Origin: Engraulis encrasicolus
Lineage: Eukaryota > Chordata > Actinopteri > Clupeiformes > Engraulidae
Length of the DNA: 64,000 nt
NCBI RefSeq assembly: GCF_034702125.1
Contig: NC_085857.1
Coordinates: 60,133,814-60,197,813 of the forward strand
Reading direction: 5' to 3'
Positions within the stretch are counted from its first letter, which is position 1. Each line of letters begins with the position of its first letter. Below the pieces are notes generated by a model. That model made no database searches. It was given only the letters and a program-made list of their open reading frames with translations, and was not told the origin of the DNA. The position numbers were made by a program, and so were the translations under genes. Shown piece by piece: positions 54,531-64,000 of the stretch.

Positions 54531-54750
54531 TCAGCCGTTTACTCGAGAACATAGAAAAATTATTCGTTTTCTTGAGATCACGGAATAATTGGTGCGTTTT
54601 CTCGAGATCACGGAATAATTGTTGTGTTTTCTCGAGATCACGGAATAATTGGTGCGTTTCCTCGAGGTCTCGAATTCATTATATCGTTATCTCGGGATAA
54701 CAAGGTGAATTAAAAGTGTACTACAAGATGGGCCGCTCTCGTCCTCCGTA
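54531..54750. repeat. Dimer junction: 30-bp repeats and internal terminal repeat
   Basis: Three copies of a 30-bp unit, ctcgagatcacggaataatt then g(g/t)tg(c/t)gttt(t/c), run 54571-54660, followed by cgaattcattatatcgttat. Bases 54685-54750 (ctcgggataacaaggtgaat ... ctctcgtcctccgta) are an inverted terminal repeat. Reversed, it starts TACGGAGGACGAGAGCGGCC, three differences from the left end at 44302. No matching TSD flanks it (gatatg follows), so this end did not insert here on its own. Confidence 0.8.
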
Positions 54751-54830
54751 GATATGGGTCATTCATAGGCACCACGGGAAGAGCTTTTGATGACATCGGG
54801 GCTCTCATAGTTGAAACGCTTGTCTTTACA

Positions 54831-56810
54831 ATGTCTGGAATAATGGATAACCTAATAAGGCAATATTTTGATCAGGGGATGACACAGGCAGAGATTGCAT
54901 TAAGTCTTTTAATAAGGAATAGTTTCAAAATTAGTCCGCGGCACCTCCGCAGAAGACTGGCCCGGCTTCGTCTGTACCGACGGAGATATAGCGATCCAGC
55001 TGAGGTCGTAGAGTTAATCTCGAGTCTTATGAACGGACCAGGACGGCTTCATGGCTACCGTATGATGCACGCAAGGTGCCTTTTAGCTGGATTCCGTGCC
55101 AGTCGGGATGTCGTTGCGGAGATCCAGACCACCCTTGATCCCGTGGCCGTGCAGCGTCGGAAAGGCAGGAGACTGCGGCGAAGAGCATACAGTGTTCCGG
55201 GGCCTAATTACGTATGGCACATGGATTCATATGACAAGCTCACCCCCTTTGGCATTGGGGTGAACGGGTGCATCGATGGATTTTCGAGGTATATAATTTG
55301 GATGGAAGCAAACTCTACCAACAGCAACCCGTGCGTAATCGCAGCCTATTTTACGCAAACTGTCTCTAAACTCGGAGGCTGCGCCAAAATCCTGAGATCA
55401 TGGAACAGAAAATGTCCATGCCAACAGACTACAGACTTTTTTCAGGGAAGACGACACTGGAGAGGCCCCTGGGCCCCCTTGTGTTATACAAGGAAGGAGC
55501 ACGGCAAACCAGAGAATCGAATGTTGGTGGGGGATGTACAGGAGACAGAACGTGGACTACTGGCGAGACGTCTTCAGAGAGTTCCAAGCTACGGGTGATT
55601 TCAGCGGTGATTTCGTCGACAAGAGTCTTGTGCAATTCTGTTTCCTGAAGATTATACAGGTAAGGAATCAATACGCAATATGCTATTTATTTTGAGAGTA
55701 AAACGGTTGAAATAAAGTGGTGGATGTGTGCGTAATATTGTGCGTAACGGTTTGGCCATTGTGCGCAACTAGCCCAATTTGCTAGCCTGATTATCATCGA
55801 CATTCAAATCTCTTGAGGGTGTTGCGTCACTAGGAGGGCACAGTCTGGCTACCAATTTGCAACCCTTGCAAGGTGTTTGGGTGACCCATTTTGCTTGAGA
55901 AAAAAATATCAGTTATTATTGTTATTATTGTTTCACATTGACATTCACTGACTTCGATTCTGAAAGCAAAACGAGAGACCCCCCTTGCTAACCCCATTAC
56001 ATATTTCTGTTACACTGGAGGTGTCGCTGGGTCATTTTGACCAGTATCATTTGGGGGGGTTATAGAGCAATATTGTCTAAACTCTCTGATATAATAGTGA
56101 TCACATGTTGAGTAGACAGTGAGGCAGGGGGTGAATTATGTGGGAAAATGAGTGCCAATATTTTTGGGTTGTGCATCAATGTTGGCTCAGTCTGAGAGTC
56201 GGGACAGTGACTCACTTTCTTCACCATTTCCTTATCTTTCGCTCTCTGAATCTCTCACTCAAAAATATATTTACACAGAAATTCACAAGCATGATGAAGG
56301 GAACATGGTGAATACGAGCTATGCCCCCCCTAACATTATTTTCCATAGGCCCGGGTCAAAATGACCAACACCTTCAACAAAAACACAAACACCTTACAAG
56401 GGTTAAAGCCGTTAATTATAGTTGTAAACAATGCTTCTCACTAATTGCCTGCCTTACAGGACGAGCTGGACACAGTGGTGCAAATGTGGGACAACCATCG
56501 CATTCGTCCGGGAAGGAATGGACGTGATGTCTACCATGGCAAGCCAGTGATGATGTACAACGTACCTGAGCTGTATCATGCACAGAATTATCTGCATCCA
56601 GTTGAACTGGACAAAATAAGCACAATCCTAGGTGAAGACATTTGCCAGTGGAAAACAGATATTTCATGTGACATTGACCTACATGACTTGTGCTTGATGG
56701 TGATGGAGGAACACAACTTGACTCACCGCCCTGGAGCTGAAGGAGCCATTAAACTCTACAAAGACCTGAGGCCATTGATAAGGGCACTCCTGGAAGAAGC
56801 GGATGACTGA
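54831..56810 (+). pseudogene. DDE integrase/transposase of unit B, 5-bp deletion
   Basis: Exon 1 is 54831-55659 (donor gtaagg at 55660) and exon 2 is 56460-56810 after cttacag. Exon 1 is 829 nt against 834 in unit A; exon 2 is 351 nt in both. The missing 5 bases are one gatca of a doubled gatcagatca at about 55394-55400. This shifts the frame exactly at RSDHGTEN, removing the second catalytic Asp and all downstream sequence, although the old frame stays readable to the donor. Codon 69 is glycine, so this copy lacks the stop found in unit A. The helix-turn-helix (MSGIMDNLIRQYFDQGMTQA) and first Asp (WHMDSYDK) are intact. Confidence 0.85.
55861..56406. mobile_element. MITE in the integrase intron (unit B copy)
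   Basis: The ends caacccttgcaaggtgtttg and aacaccttacaagggtta are inverted; the adjoining gggtgaccca and ttttgacc segments match the unit A copy. It is longer (about 546 against 382 bp). Sharing the site with unit A means the insertion predates the split of the two copies. Confidence 0.65.
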
Positions 56811-56829
56811 TCAAACATATTACTGTTAT

Positions 56830-57500
56830 CATCTGGGTTCATTGTTCCCAATGCTAGACTCTTGCCTTAATCACTACACTGCCTTACTTGCTCTAGGCTA
56901 CCATCATACAGTCACACAGCATTTTGTGCTACTGAATCACAGGGTCAGGGCTGAAAATGTATAATTGTACATATTATTGTATACCGTATATTAAATGTAG
57001 TACTACTGGAGCACAGGACTGGAGAAGAAGTACAACAAGCACTATATAAAAATAAGTTTTGCAGCGAAAATGTCTGGAAATTCAAAATGGCAGACATGGA
57101 GCATATCCATCTTTTCAAGAATGAAAAGTGCTCTTTCCCAATCATAATGAATAAGGCTAAGGATAAGCAGGCTTGTTTGTGAAAAAGGTCATTTGTGAAA
57201 GGGCAGCATGAATTCTGAAAATGAACTGGAAATGTTACACAGTGCGTCTTTAAATATTAAAGAAAAACTCTACTACTGAAAGGAAAAGTTAAGAAGTAAT
57301 AAAACAGCCCTGATGCACAATTGCCATCAAGGCAAAGGGATCTCAAACAGTTAACCACTGCCTCCAGGTTAACTTACTCAGATTTGTCTTTTAACTGTCC
57401 TTATCAAGTAGTTATTTCATCATATGAAAGTGGAAATGGGCGTAAACACAACTCCAAAAGTTCAGACACTGTATTGTAGTAGCCTACTACTTCCACCTCG
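56830..57500 (-). other. Unit B remnant of the HECT gene intron, reversed
   Basis: Segments match unit A on the opposite strand and in reversed order: 56850-56946 with 47755-47655 (gctactgaatcacagg), 57003-57038 with 46300-46264 (gagcacaggactggagaaga), 57296-57415 with 46110-45985 (attgccatcaaggcaaaggg) and 57470-57495 with about 45920-45890. The integrase 3' end therefore joins intron sequence directly; the counterpart of 47755-52640, including the HECT coding exon, is missing. A partial TTAA-type MITE lies at about 57040-57260. Confidence 0.75.
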
Positions 57501-57597
57501 TTACTCTGACATCTCTAGTGCCTCATGTTTGCATACTTCAGTGGTTATTCTCAGTACTAAAGTGGCATATACTGGCAAATGTTGATATTCTAGGGTC

Positions 57598-57906
57598 TAT
57601 GGGTGCGTTCCAATATGTGACCTTGTGTCCTCCACTTGTGCTTGTGGCCTCGTACCAGGAAGTAATACATTGTAATGACATCAAAAACAACAGCATTATA
57701 TTTCAATATCTCGCAAAACTCAATTGTAAAGTCATTTTCTCATTTTCAAACAGGATGGTAAATGAAGAATAGTCCGCCAAAAATTGTTTTGGCTAGGCTG
57801 ACAGCGGGGAAAACGTAATCGTTTTCTCCACAGAGGCGGGGCATCATCAAAACGTGAGGCCACAAGCCCAAGTGGAGGACGCAAGGTCGCATATTGGAAA
57901 GCACTG
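57598..57906. mobile_element. MITE of the 25910/27177 family
   Basis: gggtgcgttccaatatgtga (57601) pairs with cgcatattggaaagcact (57906). The interior shares ggctaggctgacagcgggga with the copies at 27177 and 25910. Non-coding. Confidence 0.8.
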
Positions 57907-58879
57907 CTGTGTCACCAGGCAAAAATGCCTACTTGGAATTTACCCTAGCAACCTTGAGGAGTTGGGACACACCTCCAATAAGACACACGGGACTACAGAA
58001 TTAAGGGGTTGAATTTTTTTAATTTAAAATGAGACCACACAATGAGAACACAGCAATCCATGTAAGTAGGGTGAATAACTACCGGTATACACAGCACACT
58101 GTAGGTCAATCAACTTGGGCGAGCTGGTTGGAAGGGGCAGGAGAGAACAGCACTAGTCCACAGGTCAGGGGGTGGATGGGAGCCCGATGAGGTCCCCGTC
58201 TTTGGGGGAGGGGAAAGCAGCAATAGTCCGATCTGTTAGGTCCCGTCCGGTACCAGCGGGCTGTGCAGCTACATCAAATGTGACCTGAGAGGAGGCATAC
58301 AGAACACAACACTGTAATCAGGTTAGGCACAAGTATCATTACAAACTTACGCGTGATGACAAACCCACGCCAGGAGAGGGACAAAGCCTGGGCAGCAGCA
58401 GAGTAGGGCAGGTACAACGGGCCAGGGCAGGTTGCCGTTCCTAGTTCCAGCATGCATACAGGTAGGGCTCAGGGGTAGTGAAAGAATATGCATTGATGGA
58501 GCAACAGAGACAAGCACAGCACTGTTGCAGCAGTTCAGGTGGTTAAAGGGTTAACAGCATGCATAGGGGCAGGGATTGGCACTTGGGGGATAGCAACAAT
58601 TGCACTGGAAGAGATTGGGGCAGCAACAGCAGCATGGATCAGGTCGGCTCCAGTCACTGTCCAAGTAGTGGTGGGGTCTCCTGGTCAGCTACCCGCATGT
58701 GGGTGGGAGACGTGACGCCTTGTTTTTTCGTAACATTGGTTAAAAACCTACAAAACTGTTATTTTCCTTTAAAAAACAAATGTCAATGAAAGAAGATGTG
58801 GTACATTATGTTTCATATTAGTCTTAGATGAGAAGAAACATTTTTGTTAAGATTTATGTAAAGGTTTATATGTCAAATT

Positions 58880-59465
58880 TCCTGCGGTGTGACTGTAACA
58901 TTAATGAAACAATATATAATAATATATATAAATTAACCAACAACATTTTGAATAATGTATGAAGCATTTGGCATGATTGCATAAATCTTAACTTTAGATT
59001 AAGATATGTGAATGTGGAAAAAACTGTACAGTAATATTAACTACAAGTTCAATTTCGTAACACAAATTGCGTCCTGTGGGGTGACATGTGTGTCAATGTT
59101 TGTGAATGGGCAGCTGCAAGGCCAACTACAAGGGTCTTAAAGACTGGCTCCTAACCAGTCAGTACCTCAGTTATTGGAAAGTGCTGTAGAAGGTTAAGGT
59201 GACTCTTAACCTCTTAATATGTCTTCATATTGCAATCTTTCTGTCACGCAATGCTTAGGTTCATTTTATGGTGTCCTGTGGTGTGACTGTTCTTATAGGA
59301 GGAAAAAAAGTTTTTTTTATTAATGAAAACACATATTAAGATAAAACACAATATCATTATCAAGTTAGCATGAGCTCAGATGTCAGTCATGTATACAAAA
59401 GGATTAAAATGGCCATAATGCAGTGAATTCCCTGTGGTGTGACTCCATTTTCCTGCGGTGTGACA
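58880..59465. repeat. Five copies of TCCTGYGGTGTGAC
   Basis: The 14-mer tcctg(c/t)ggtgtgac or a one-base variant occurs at 58880, 59072, 59274, 59430 and 59451 in an otherwise AT-rich stretch, always on the plus strand. Spacing is about 190, 200, 157 and 21 bp. This may be a diverged tandem array whose core is conserved. Confidence 0.6.
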
Positions 59466-59669
59466 TGCCTATGCTATGTGTTGATGCAGGACACATTTTC
59501 CCAAAAATGGCAAAATTAAGGTGAAATTCCACAGACCACTGAGTGCTTTATTTTTTTTCTATTTCTTTCCAATTTTTATCCATCATTTTTTTCAGGAATT
59601 TTTTTTTTTTTTTTTGCGTTACGCCCTTAAACGTCAACCACCCATGTATAAACATGGCACACTTAAGGT

Positions 59670-59984
59670 CAGGGGTGGGTAACCTATGTGTTGAGGACCG
59701 TTTGCAGCCCTTGAAGCGTTTTATCCGGCCCCCGATATAATTTTAATGTTATGCATCCTTCACATGAAATATGACATTGTAAAACTGCATTGGCAATACA
59801 ATCATGTTATATTAAGGGGGCCTAGAGAAGGTGTGGTCTCTTTTAAAGTTTGCTGCCTTCAATATAGACATGAAGTACAGGGGAATATGCTGGTTTGTGT
59901 TCATAGTACAGCCCTCTAAGAACTTCTACGGCCCTTGGAGGAATTTGAAGTGGCCCCTCGAATGAAAAAGGTTCCCCACCCCTG
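59670..59984. mobile_element. hAT MITE (315 bp), CAGGGGTGGGTAACC type
   Basis: CAGGGGTGGGTAACCTATG (59670) pairs with ggttccccacccctg (59984). Flanking 8-mers match only 5 of 8, so the duplication has decayed. Non-coding. Confidence 0.75.
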
Positions 59985-60464
59985 ATTTAGCTCAAGCAGC
60001 ACAGCTGATAGGCTAAGGTGGGGAGAGGGAGCATAATAACACTACAGACTCACACGTGAAGACAGACCAACGTTGGGGAGATGTGGTGGCGTTCCGGCAG
60101 GAGTGGGTGGGGTACAGTAGGTCGGAGCCGCCTGGTTTCCTGTGGGCTGGGGCTAGAGAAAAAGAGATGGGGAGGTTAGCAAGGTAGTTACGCCAGTGGG
60201 GCAAGAGGGGTAAGCACAGCACGGTTGCAGTAGTTCAGGTGACTAGGTTAGTAGCCCATGCAAAGGGAGGGGCCCGGGGGATAGCAGCAGCTCTTGCAAT
60301 AAGGGGACACAATTTACAGCCATGTTGGGGAACTATAGCAACAGTCATACAGGCAAGGCTCGGGAATAGTAACAGTAGCACATGCAGTGGGCAAGCGCTT
60401 CAGAGTTTTAGCAGCTCAGGTGGCTAGGGGAGTAGCAGCATTAATGCAAGCAGGGGTTGGGGGA

Positions 60465-60634
60465 AGCGATTGGGTGTGTGTGTGCGTATATTGTATTGTA
60501 GCCTACATGTCTATATCAGTATGACAGAGTTTGAAAATTGCACATGTGTGAGTGTGTATTGTCTGTGTACTGCACATGCTGTGAATGAATGTGTCAGAGA
60601 AAGAATAAGCTTAGTACATTCATGTATGAGTAGG

Positions 60635-60701
<67 letters not shown>

Positions 60702-60816
60702 TGCACATTGGAGACTGCACATTGGAGACTGGTCAAACGCAATTTCAAACTGGTTCTGTGCCAACACTGTTACATAGATTTTTGACAATAAAGTAAGCCT
60801 ACAGTTGACTTGACTT
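60465..60816 (+). mobile_element. LINE 3'-end fragment (3' UTR only)
   Basis: A gtgtgtgtgcg lead, a long (TG)n run (60639-60699), ttttgacaataaagtaagcc and a short acttgacttga tail. The layout matches the 3' UTR of the LINE ending at 10619, so this is an extreme 5' truncation of a related element. Confidence 0.7.
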
Positions 60817-61424
60817 GATAGCAGCACACACAGAAAGGAGTTAACAGGGCGAGCACAGCAGTTCAGGTGGCCATGGGCCAGCAACATTATTATAATGCTG
60901 GCAGGTATCGGGGGTAGCGACAGCAACACAACGATGGGTTACCAGGGGCAAGCGAAGGCAAGGAGGCAATTGCAAGCACAATGTTAAGCATACGGTTGCG
61001 GTGTAGCGAGCAAGGGCCAACAGAGCATTAGGCAGGCAGTGACAAGGGGGTATATCGCACAAAGTGACACTTTACCTTACCCAAAGGGCAGAAGGGGGGC
61101 TCCGTCCACCGTTTCCCGTCCGTGATGGGGTCCTCCACAGCGATTTCACAGTTTACAACTCCTCCAGTTCTTCACTGTTCCCTCTCGGCTATGTTCCTCT
61201 CCGGATAGCTGATGCGTTTAAATTGCACGCCTGCCTACCGCTGGAGTGGTTAATTACTAAAGTGGCTCTCATGGCTTTGCTTTACATTGATTAACAAACT
61301 GAATTGGCATGCCAGCGTTTACCAAAGACCTGTTGTTTACTTGCACCTCAGGTGTCGCTGTAATATTGTTCCCCTCGGAAACAACGGAAGTGAATGCAGT
61401 TCCGCCTGTGACACGACATTATTG

Positions 61425-61515
61425 TTTTATCGAGATCTCCAATTAATTATACCGTTATCTCGGGATAACGAAGTGAATTAAAAAAGATGATACGAGGCCT
61501 TTCTCGGCTTCCGTA
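61425..61515 (-). repeat. Right terminal inverted repeat of the 17.2-kb transposon
   Basis: tatcgagatctccaattaat, accgttatctcgggataacg, gaattaaaaaagatgatac and tctcggcttccgta at the very end. It mirrors 44302-44400. The TSD atatac follows at 61516. Confidence 0.85.
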
Positions 61516-61872
61516 ATATACGTATATTTGTGCTATTGTAAATAATGGATCAATCAATTTTAAGTATACTATAATCCCTAAAATTTTGAAATGGGTGCAT
61601 ACCTGCTTTTTACATACAATACACCACTGGCTGTGCATTTCATCAAGGTGTAGGCTACAATTCTCCACTTCAGGTTGATATTTTGACAACACTAATGTCC
61701 ACATGTAGTACGACTGCAGATTTCGTGGTTTTTGTCTTTTTGGTAAGGAAACCATGTTGTTCGCTTTGTTTGTTTTGGTTTCTTTTTTTATTTATTTATT
61801 TTTTAAAGAGGGCCGCCAGGGGGAAAATTGTCCCGTTGAGAAAAGTCCTCCCACTCCGACTCTGGTTTCCGT

Positions 61873-64000
61873 GCAAAGTGTAAAAAAGTAATTGTATGTC
61901 AGGCTACTGTCTCTCTTACTTGGAATACTAATGAGATGGGTGGGCAACACGGTCCCCACCCCCCTGTCACTTGCCATGTGCTATGTCTTTGTTTGTGCTG
62001 GATGAAGGTGGTGTGTTCTGTCTTCTGTATAGCCACTTACACACTGGGTACTTAACATGTGAATAGAGATAGGTGTGACTTCGGAGGCTACTGCAGGCAG
62101 AGAGTGCAGAAAATCCAAAGATTTCTCAAGAGGTCTCAAGGTTTTTAGATGCGTCCAGCATCTCTATAACAGGGTCTGTCTGTCCGTCCGTCCGTCCGTC
62201 TGAAACGCTTTCATTAAATTGTTGTCCGTCTGAAACGCTTTCTTTAAATTGTTCCTTCCTGTGGCCACAAGGCGGCAGACTTGCCATTTTGGACCGGAGC
62301 GAATGCGTGCAAGCAAACCGGATGCTAACGTTGGCGAAAAGTAGCCTAGCCACAGGCTAACTGACAAACGTGAGGCCAACAACTCAGCTGATCGTGATGT
62401 ACGCCACAAATACACCAATCGACCTCATATTTAGACACTACAATGTTGATTTCTGCCTTCGATTTTCATCAGTTAAGAAATCTAGCGTCGGATTAACACA
62501 TTATTAAGGTAGTAAAGCGAGTTGCCGCCATGTTTGTTTTCCAGAATCACCCGGGTAGAGAGCTCACGTGCAGCATTCTGGGTAATTGAGTTTCACGTTA
62601 TCAATGCAGAAAATGCGTGTTTTTAAAAAAAAATGCAGTGAGTTTAAAAAATCAAACCAACTGCCATTTGGAAGGGCAATGGTGCTTTTCGTTGCGCTCA
62701 GAGAGAGTAGTACAGGAGAGAACGCGTCTTTCGTAATTGCTTTGCAGTCGTGTGCATTTGATAAACTCTGGCGTTCACTGCTTTGTGCCTTGACGGTGAA
62801 GCTGGTTGTTTGAAAAAAAGTCCATAATTCACCTAAAGGGTCAACCCATAAGCGCATGATTCACCAAACGGTTTTATTTATTTATTATTTGTCGATGTTT
62901 AGATTCTTTCCCACATGCACATAATGCTGAAATGGCGTGATACTAAAGGTTGTTAGGCCTAATAAATGTCTGGTAATTTGTAATGTAGCCTACTTCATCT
63001 AGGCTATGTGAAATTTCAAATCATAGCCTATGGTTCTTTTCCAAATCCAAGAATGATGATAAGCTTATTAGGCCTATACCCTAAACTGCAAAAAATAAAG
63101 CCATGTCTCGCCATTTTGCTGCCTTGCTGCCTGCCACAATATTTGGAGTGTCCATGATGACCAATAAACAAAAAGTACATCCTCGGGGGGCGTTGACAGG
63201 CTAGGAGGAGGCCAGGGGGGCGTTTGGGGGGGGGGAATGGCATAGTTGGAACTGGCATAGAGGGACGCATCTGTTGTCTGCCTGTCGGCCTTGTTAATGG
63301 TGCTTCTTATATGTTTGAACAACAACAACTCACAGAGTTACAGATGTGTTTTTGGAGAAGTGTGAAATCCGGTCACTGGTGACCGGCCGGACCTCAGGGG
63401 GTTAAAGGGCTTGAAATGACTCGCCAATTCAGTGACGTTTTTAATGCTATAGGTCTTACTACAACTAAGACATTTGGGAGCTTAGATACATGGGAATGAG
63501 ACCTCGCCAATTGAGCTAGTGGCTAGCCCACCTCTTGTCAAATAATACAGCTAGCTAGAAGGTATGCACCATGTTGACAACGATCATATTAGTTTATACA
63601 ACCATTTAACAAGCCCGAAATTTCTCAACATTTCGCTAGTTGAGCAAGGAGGGCCATGTGGTTGAAAACTATGTATTTTTGAACTTGTGTAAGTGAAACA
63701 CACAATTTATTAGGTAACTCGTTGCTGTTGCTGTGGTGGTGGTCAGACGCATTCATTGTAGTGTTCATGCTTGGAATCCATCCACTGTAGCTGATTTGAA
63801 AACAAGTACCGGTATGCAAAGAAGAGTTGTCAAAATTCATCCACAGTGATGAAATAATCACTGAGAAACTGCATTTTATGTTTCCTTGGGTCATCCTTGT
63901 TTATTTGTTTACATTTGTGTGGTGGTCTGAAAAGGTTAAGTGTGCCAAATGTGCAAAAAAGTAAAACATCAGTAATGGGGCAAAACATACGCACAGCACT
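61873..64000. other. Right flank, no gene seen
   Basis: It contains a (CCGT)n run (62174-62200) and a two-copy repeat of gtctgaaacgctttcattaa (62196 and 62226). A G-rich homopolymer lies near 63223. Open frames such as 62564-62857 have no recognisable domain. No terminal repeats or exons are supported. Confidence 0.45.

Larger units (their letters stand above)
57990..61060. repeat. Degenerate internal repeats of unit B
   Basis: A phrase like agcacagcacggttgcagta then gttcaggtgg recurs near 58515, 60213, 60388 and 60850, each followed by a block with gcatgc..aggggcagg and gggggatagcagca. A catacaggtagggctcaggg phrase recurs at 58455 and 60349. The unit is roughly 180 bp and very diverged. The array is interrupted by non-repeat DNA (about 58710-60000) and a LINE end. 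No coding exon is seen; short open frames here lack domains. Confidence 0.55.
44302..61515. mobile_element. 17.2-kb IS3EU-like transposon, inverted dimer with HECT cargo
   Basis: Termini TACGGAAGCCGAGA are identical for 14 bases at 44302 and (inverted) 61515; similarity runs on for about 90 bp (gttatcccgagaaaacgg against gttatctcgggataacg). The 6-bp TSD atatac is exact at 44296-44301 and 61516-61521, and the uninterrupted hAT host exists at 4855-6404. Unit A (44302-54750) has the HECT-like gene, a minus-strand integrase and its own right terminal repeat. Unit B (54751-61515) is an inverted, internally deleted relative. IS3EU is favoured by the 6-bp TSD, TAY-RTA type ends and the DDE integrase. 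Ginger/TDD is an alternative; a Maverick is not supported, since no polymerase or capsid gene is seen. Confidence 0.8.
43137..61864. mobile_element. hAT non-autonomous element split by the 17.2-kb transposon
   Basis: CAGGCGCGGAGTGGCC (43137) pairs with ccactccgactctg (61864), with an exact 8-bp TSD gtttccgt at 43129-43136 and 61865-61872. Without the insertion it is about 1.5 kb and matches the family copy at 4855-6404 in reverse along its length (for example tgaagtgggtatactatata and caaggtgtaggctacaattc). No transposase. Confidence 0.9.

Noticed and set aside
44302..61515. Maverick/Polinton interpretation of the large integrase-bearing element
   Set aside because: The 6-bp TSD fits, but the termini are not AG...CT, and no DNA polymerase, packaging ATPase, protease or capsid gene is visible.
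63355..63405. ggacctcagggggttaa as the missing right end of the piggyBac element
   Set aside because: It shares only TTAACCC-like bases with the left end; the next bases differ, so the pairing is not supported.

Overview
This window is eukaryotic and almost certainly from a teleost fish. It has long (CA)n and TAA/TCTAC microsatellites, tRNA-derived SINEs, L2/CR1-type and L1-type LINEs, Tc1-like, piggyBac and many hAT transposons, GT-AG introns, and no bacterial-style operons. I found no confident single-copy host gene; one proline-rich open stretch near 31.4-31.9 kb could be an exon. Nearly all of the sequence is transposable elements inserted into each other, and many insertions can be resolved to the base from target-site duplications (TSDs).

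Layout. (1) 354-14925 is one hAT element (TSD gacggaac) blown up by nested insertions: another hAT (1444-3212), a fold-back element (3219-10655) broken by a Tc1-like element (4044-7500, itself carrying a hAT and a SINE) and by a 5'-truncated LINE with a long open reverse-transcriptase frame (7593-10619), then a decayed Tc1 holding a LINE fragment and a hAT (12951-14497). (2) 15.5-22.1 kb holds a tandem repeat, a hAT (16191-17558) and a decayed piggyBac transposase gene with a 64-bp palindrome and a duplicated intron. (3) 22395-42940 is bounded by matching Tc1 inverted ends and may be one Tc1 filled with MITEs, a nested hAT/MITE cluster (25910-31346), L1 remains and short hAT/TTAA MITEs. (4) 43137-61864 is a hAT (TSD gtttccgt) split by a 17.2-kb transposon at 44302-61515. 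(5) 61.9-64 kb is unremarkable.

The most interesting object is the 17.2-kb transposon. It has TACGGAAGCCGAGA inverted termini and a 6-bp TSD (atatac), and an empty-site copy of its hAT host occurs at 4855-6404. It reads as a head-to-head inverted dimer. Unit A (44302-54750) carries a HECT-type E3 ubiquitin ligase-like gene with a small upstream exon, and a DDE integrase/transposase gene on the opposite strand. Unit B (54751-61515) is an inverted derivative that keeps the integrase gene and pieces of the HECT gene's first intron, in reverse order, but has lost the HECT coding exon. A third terminal-repeat copy and 30-bp repeats sit at the dimer junction. The two integrase genes have exons of matching length and the same intron position. 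Each is broken by a different single lesion: a nonsense codon in one, a 5-bp deletion at the second catalytic aspartate in the other. Termini, TSD length and enzyme type point to the IS3EU superfamily; this assignment is from memory of that family and needs a database check.
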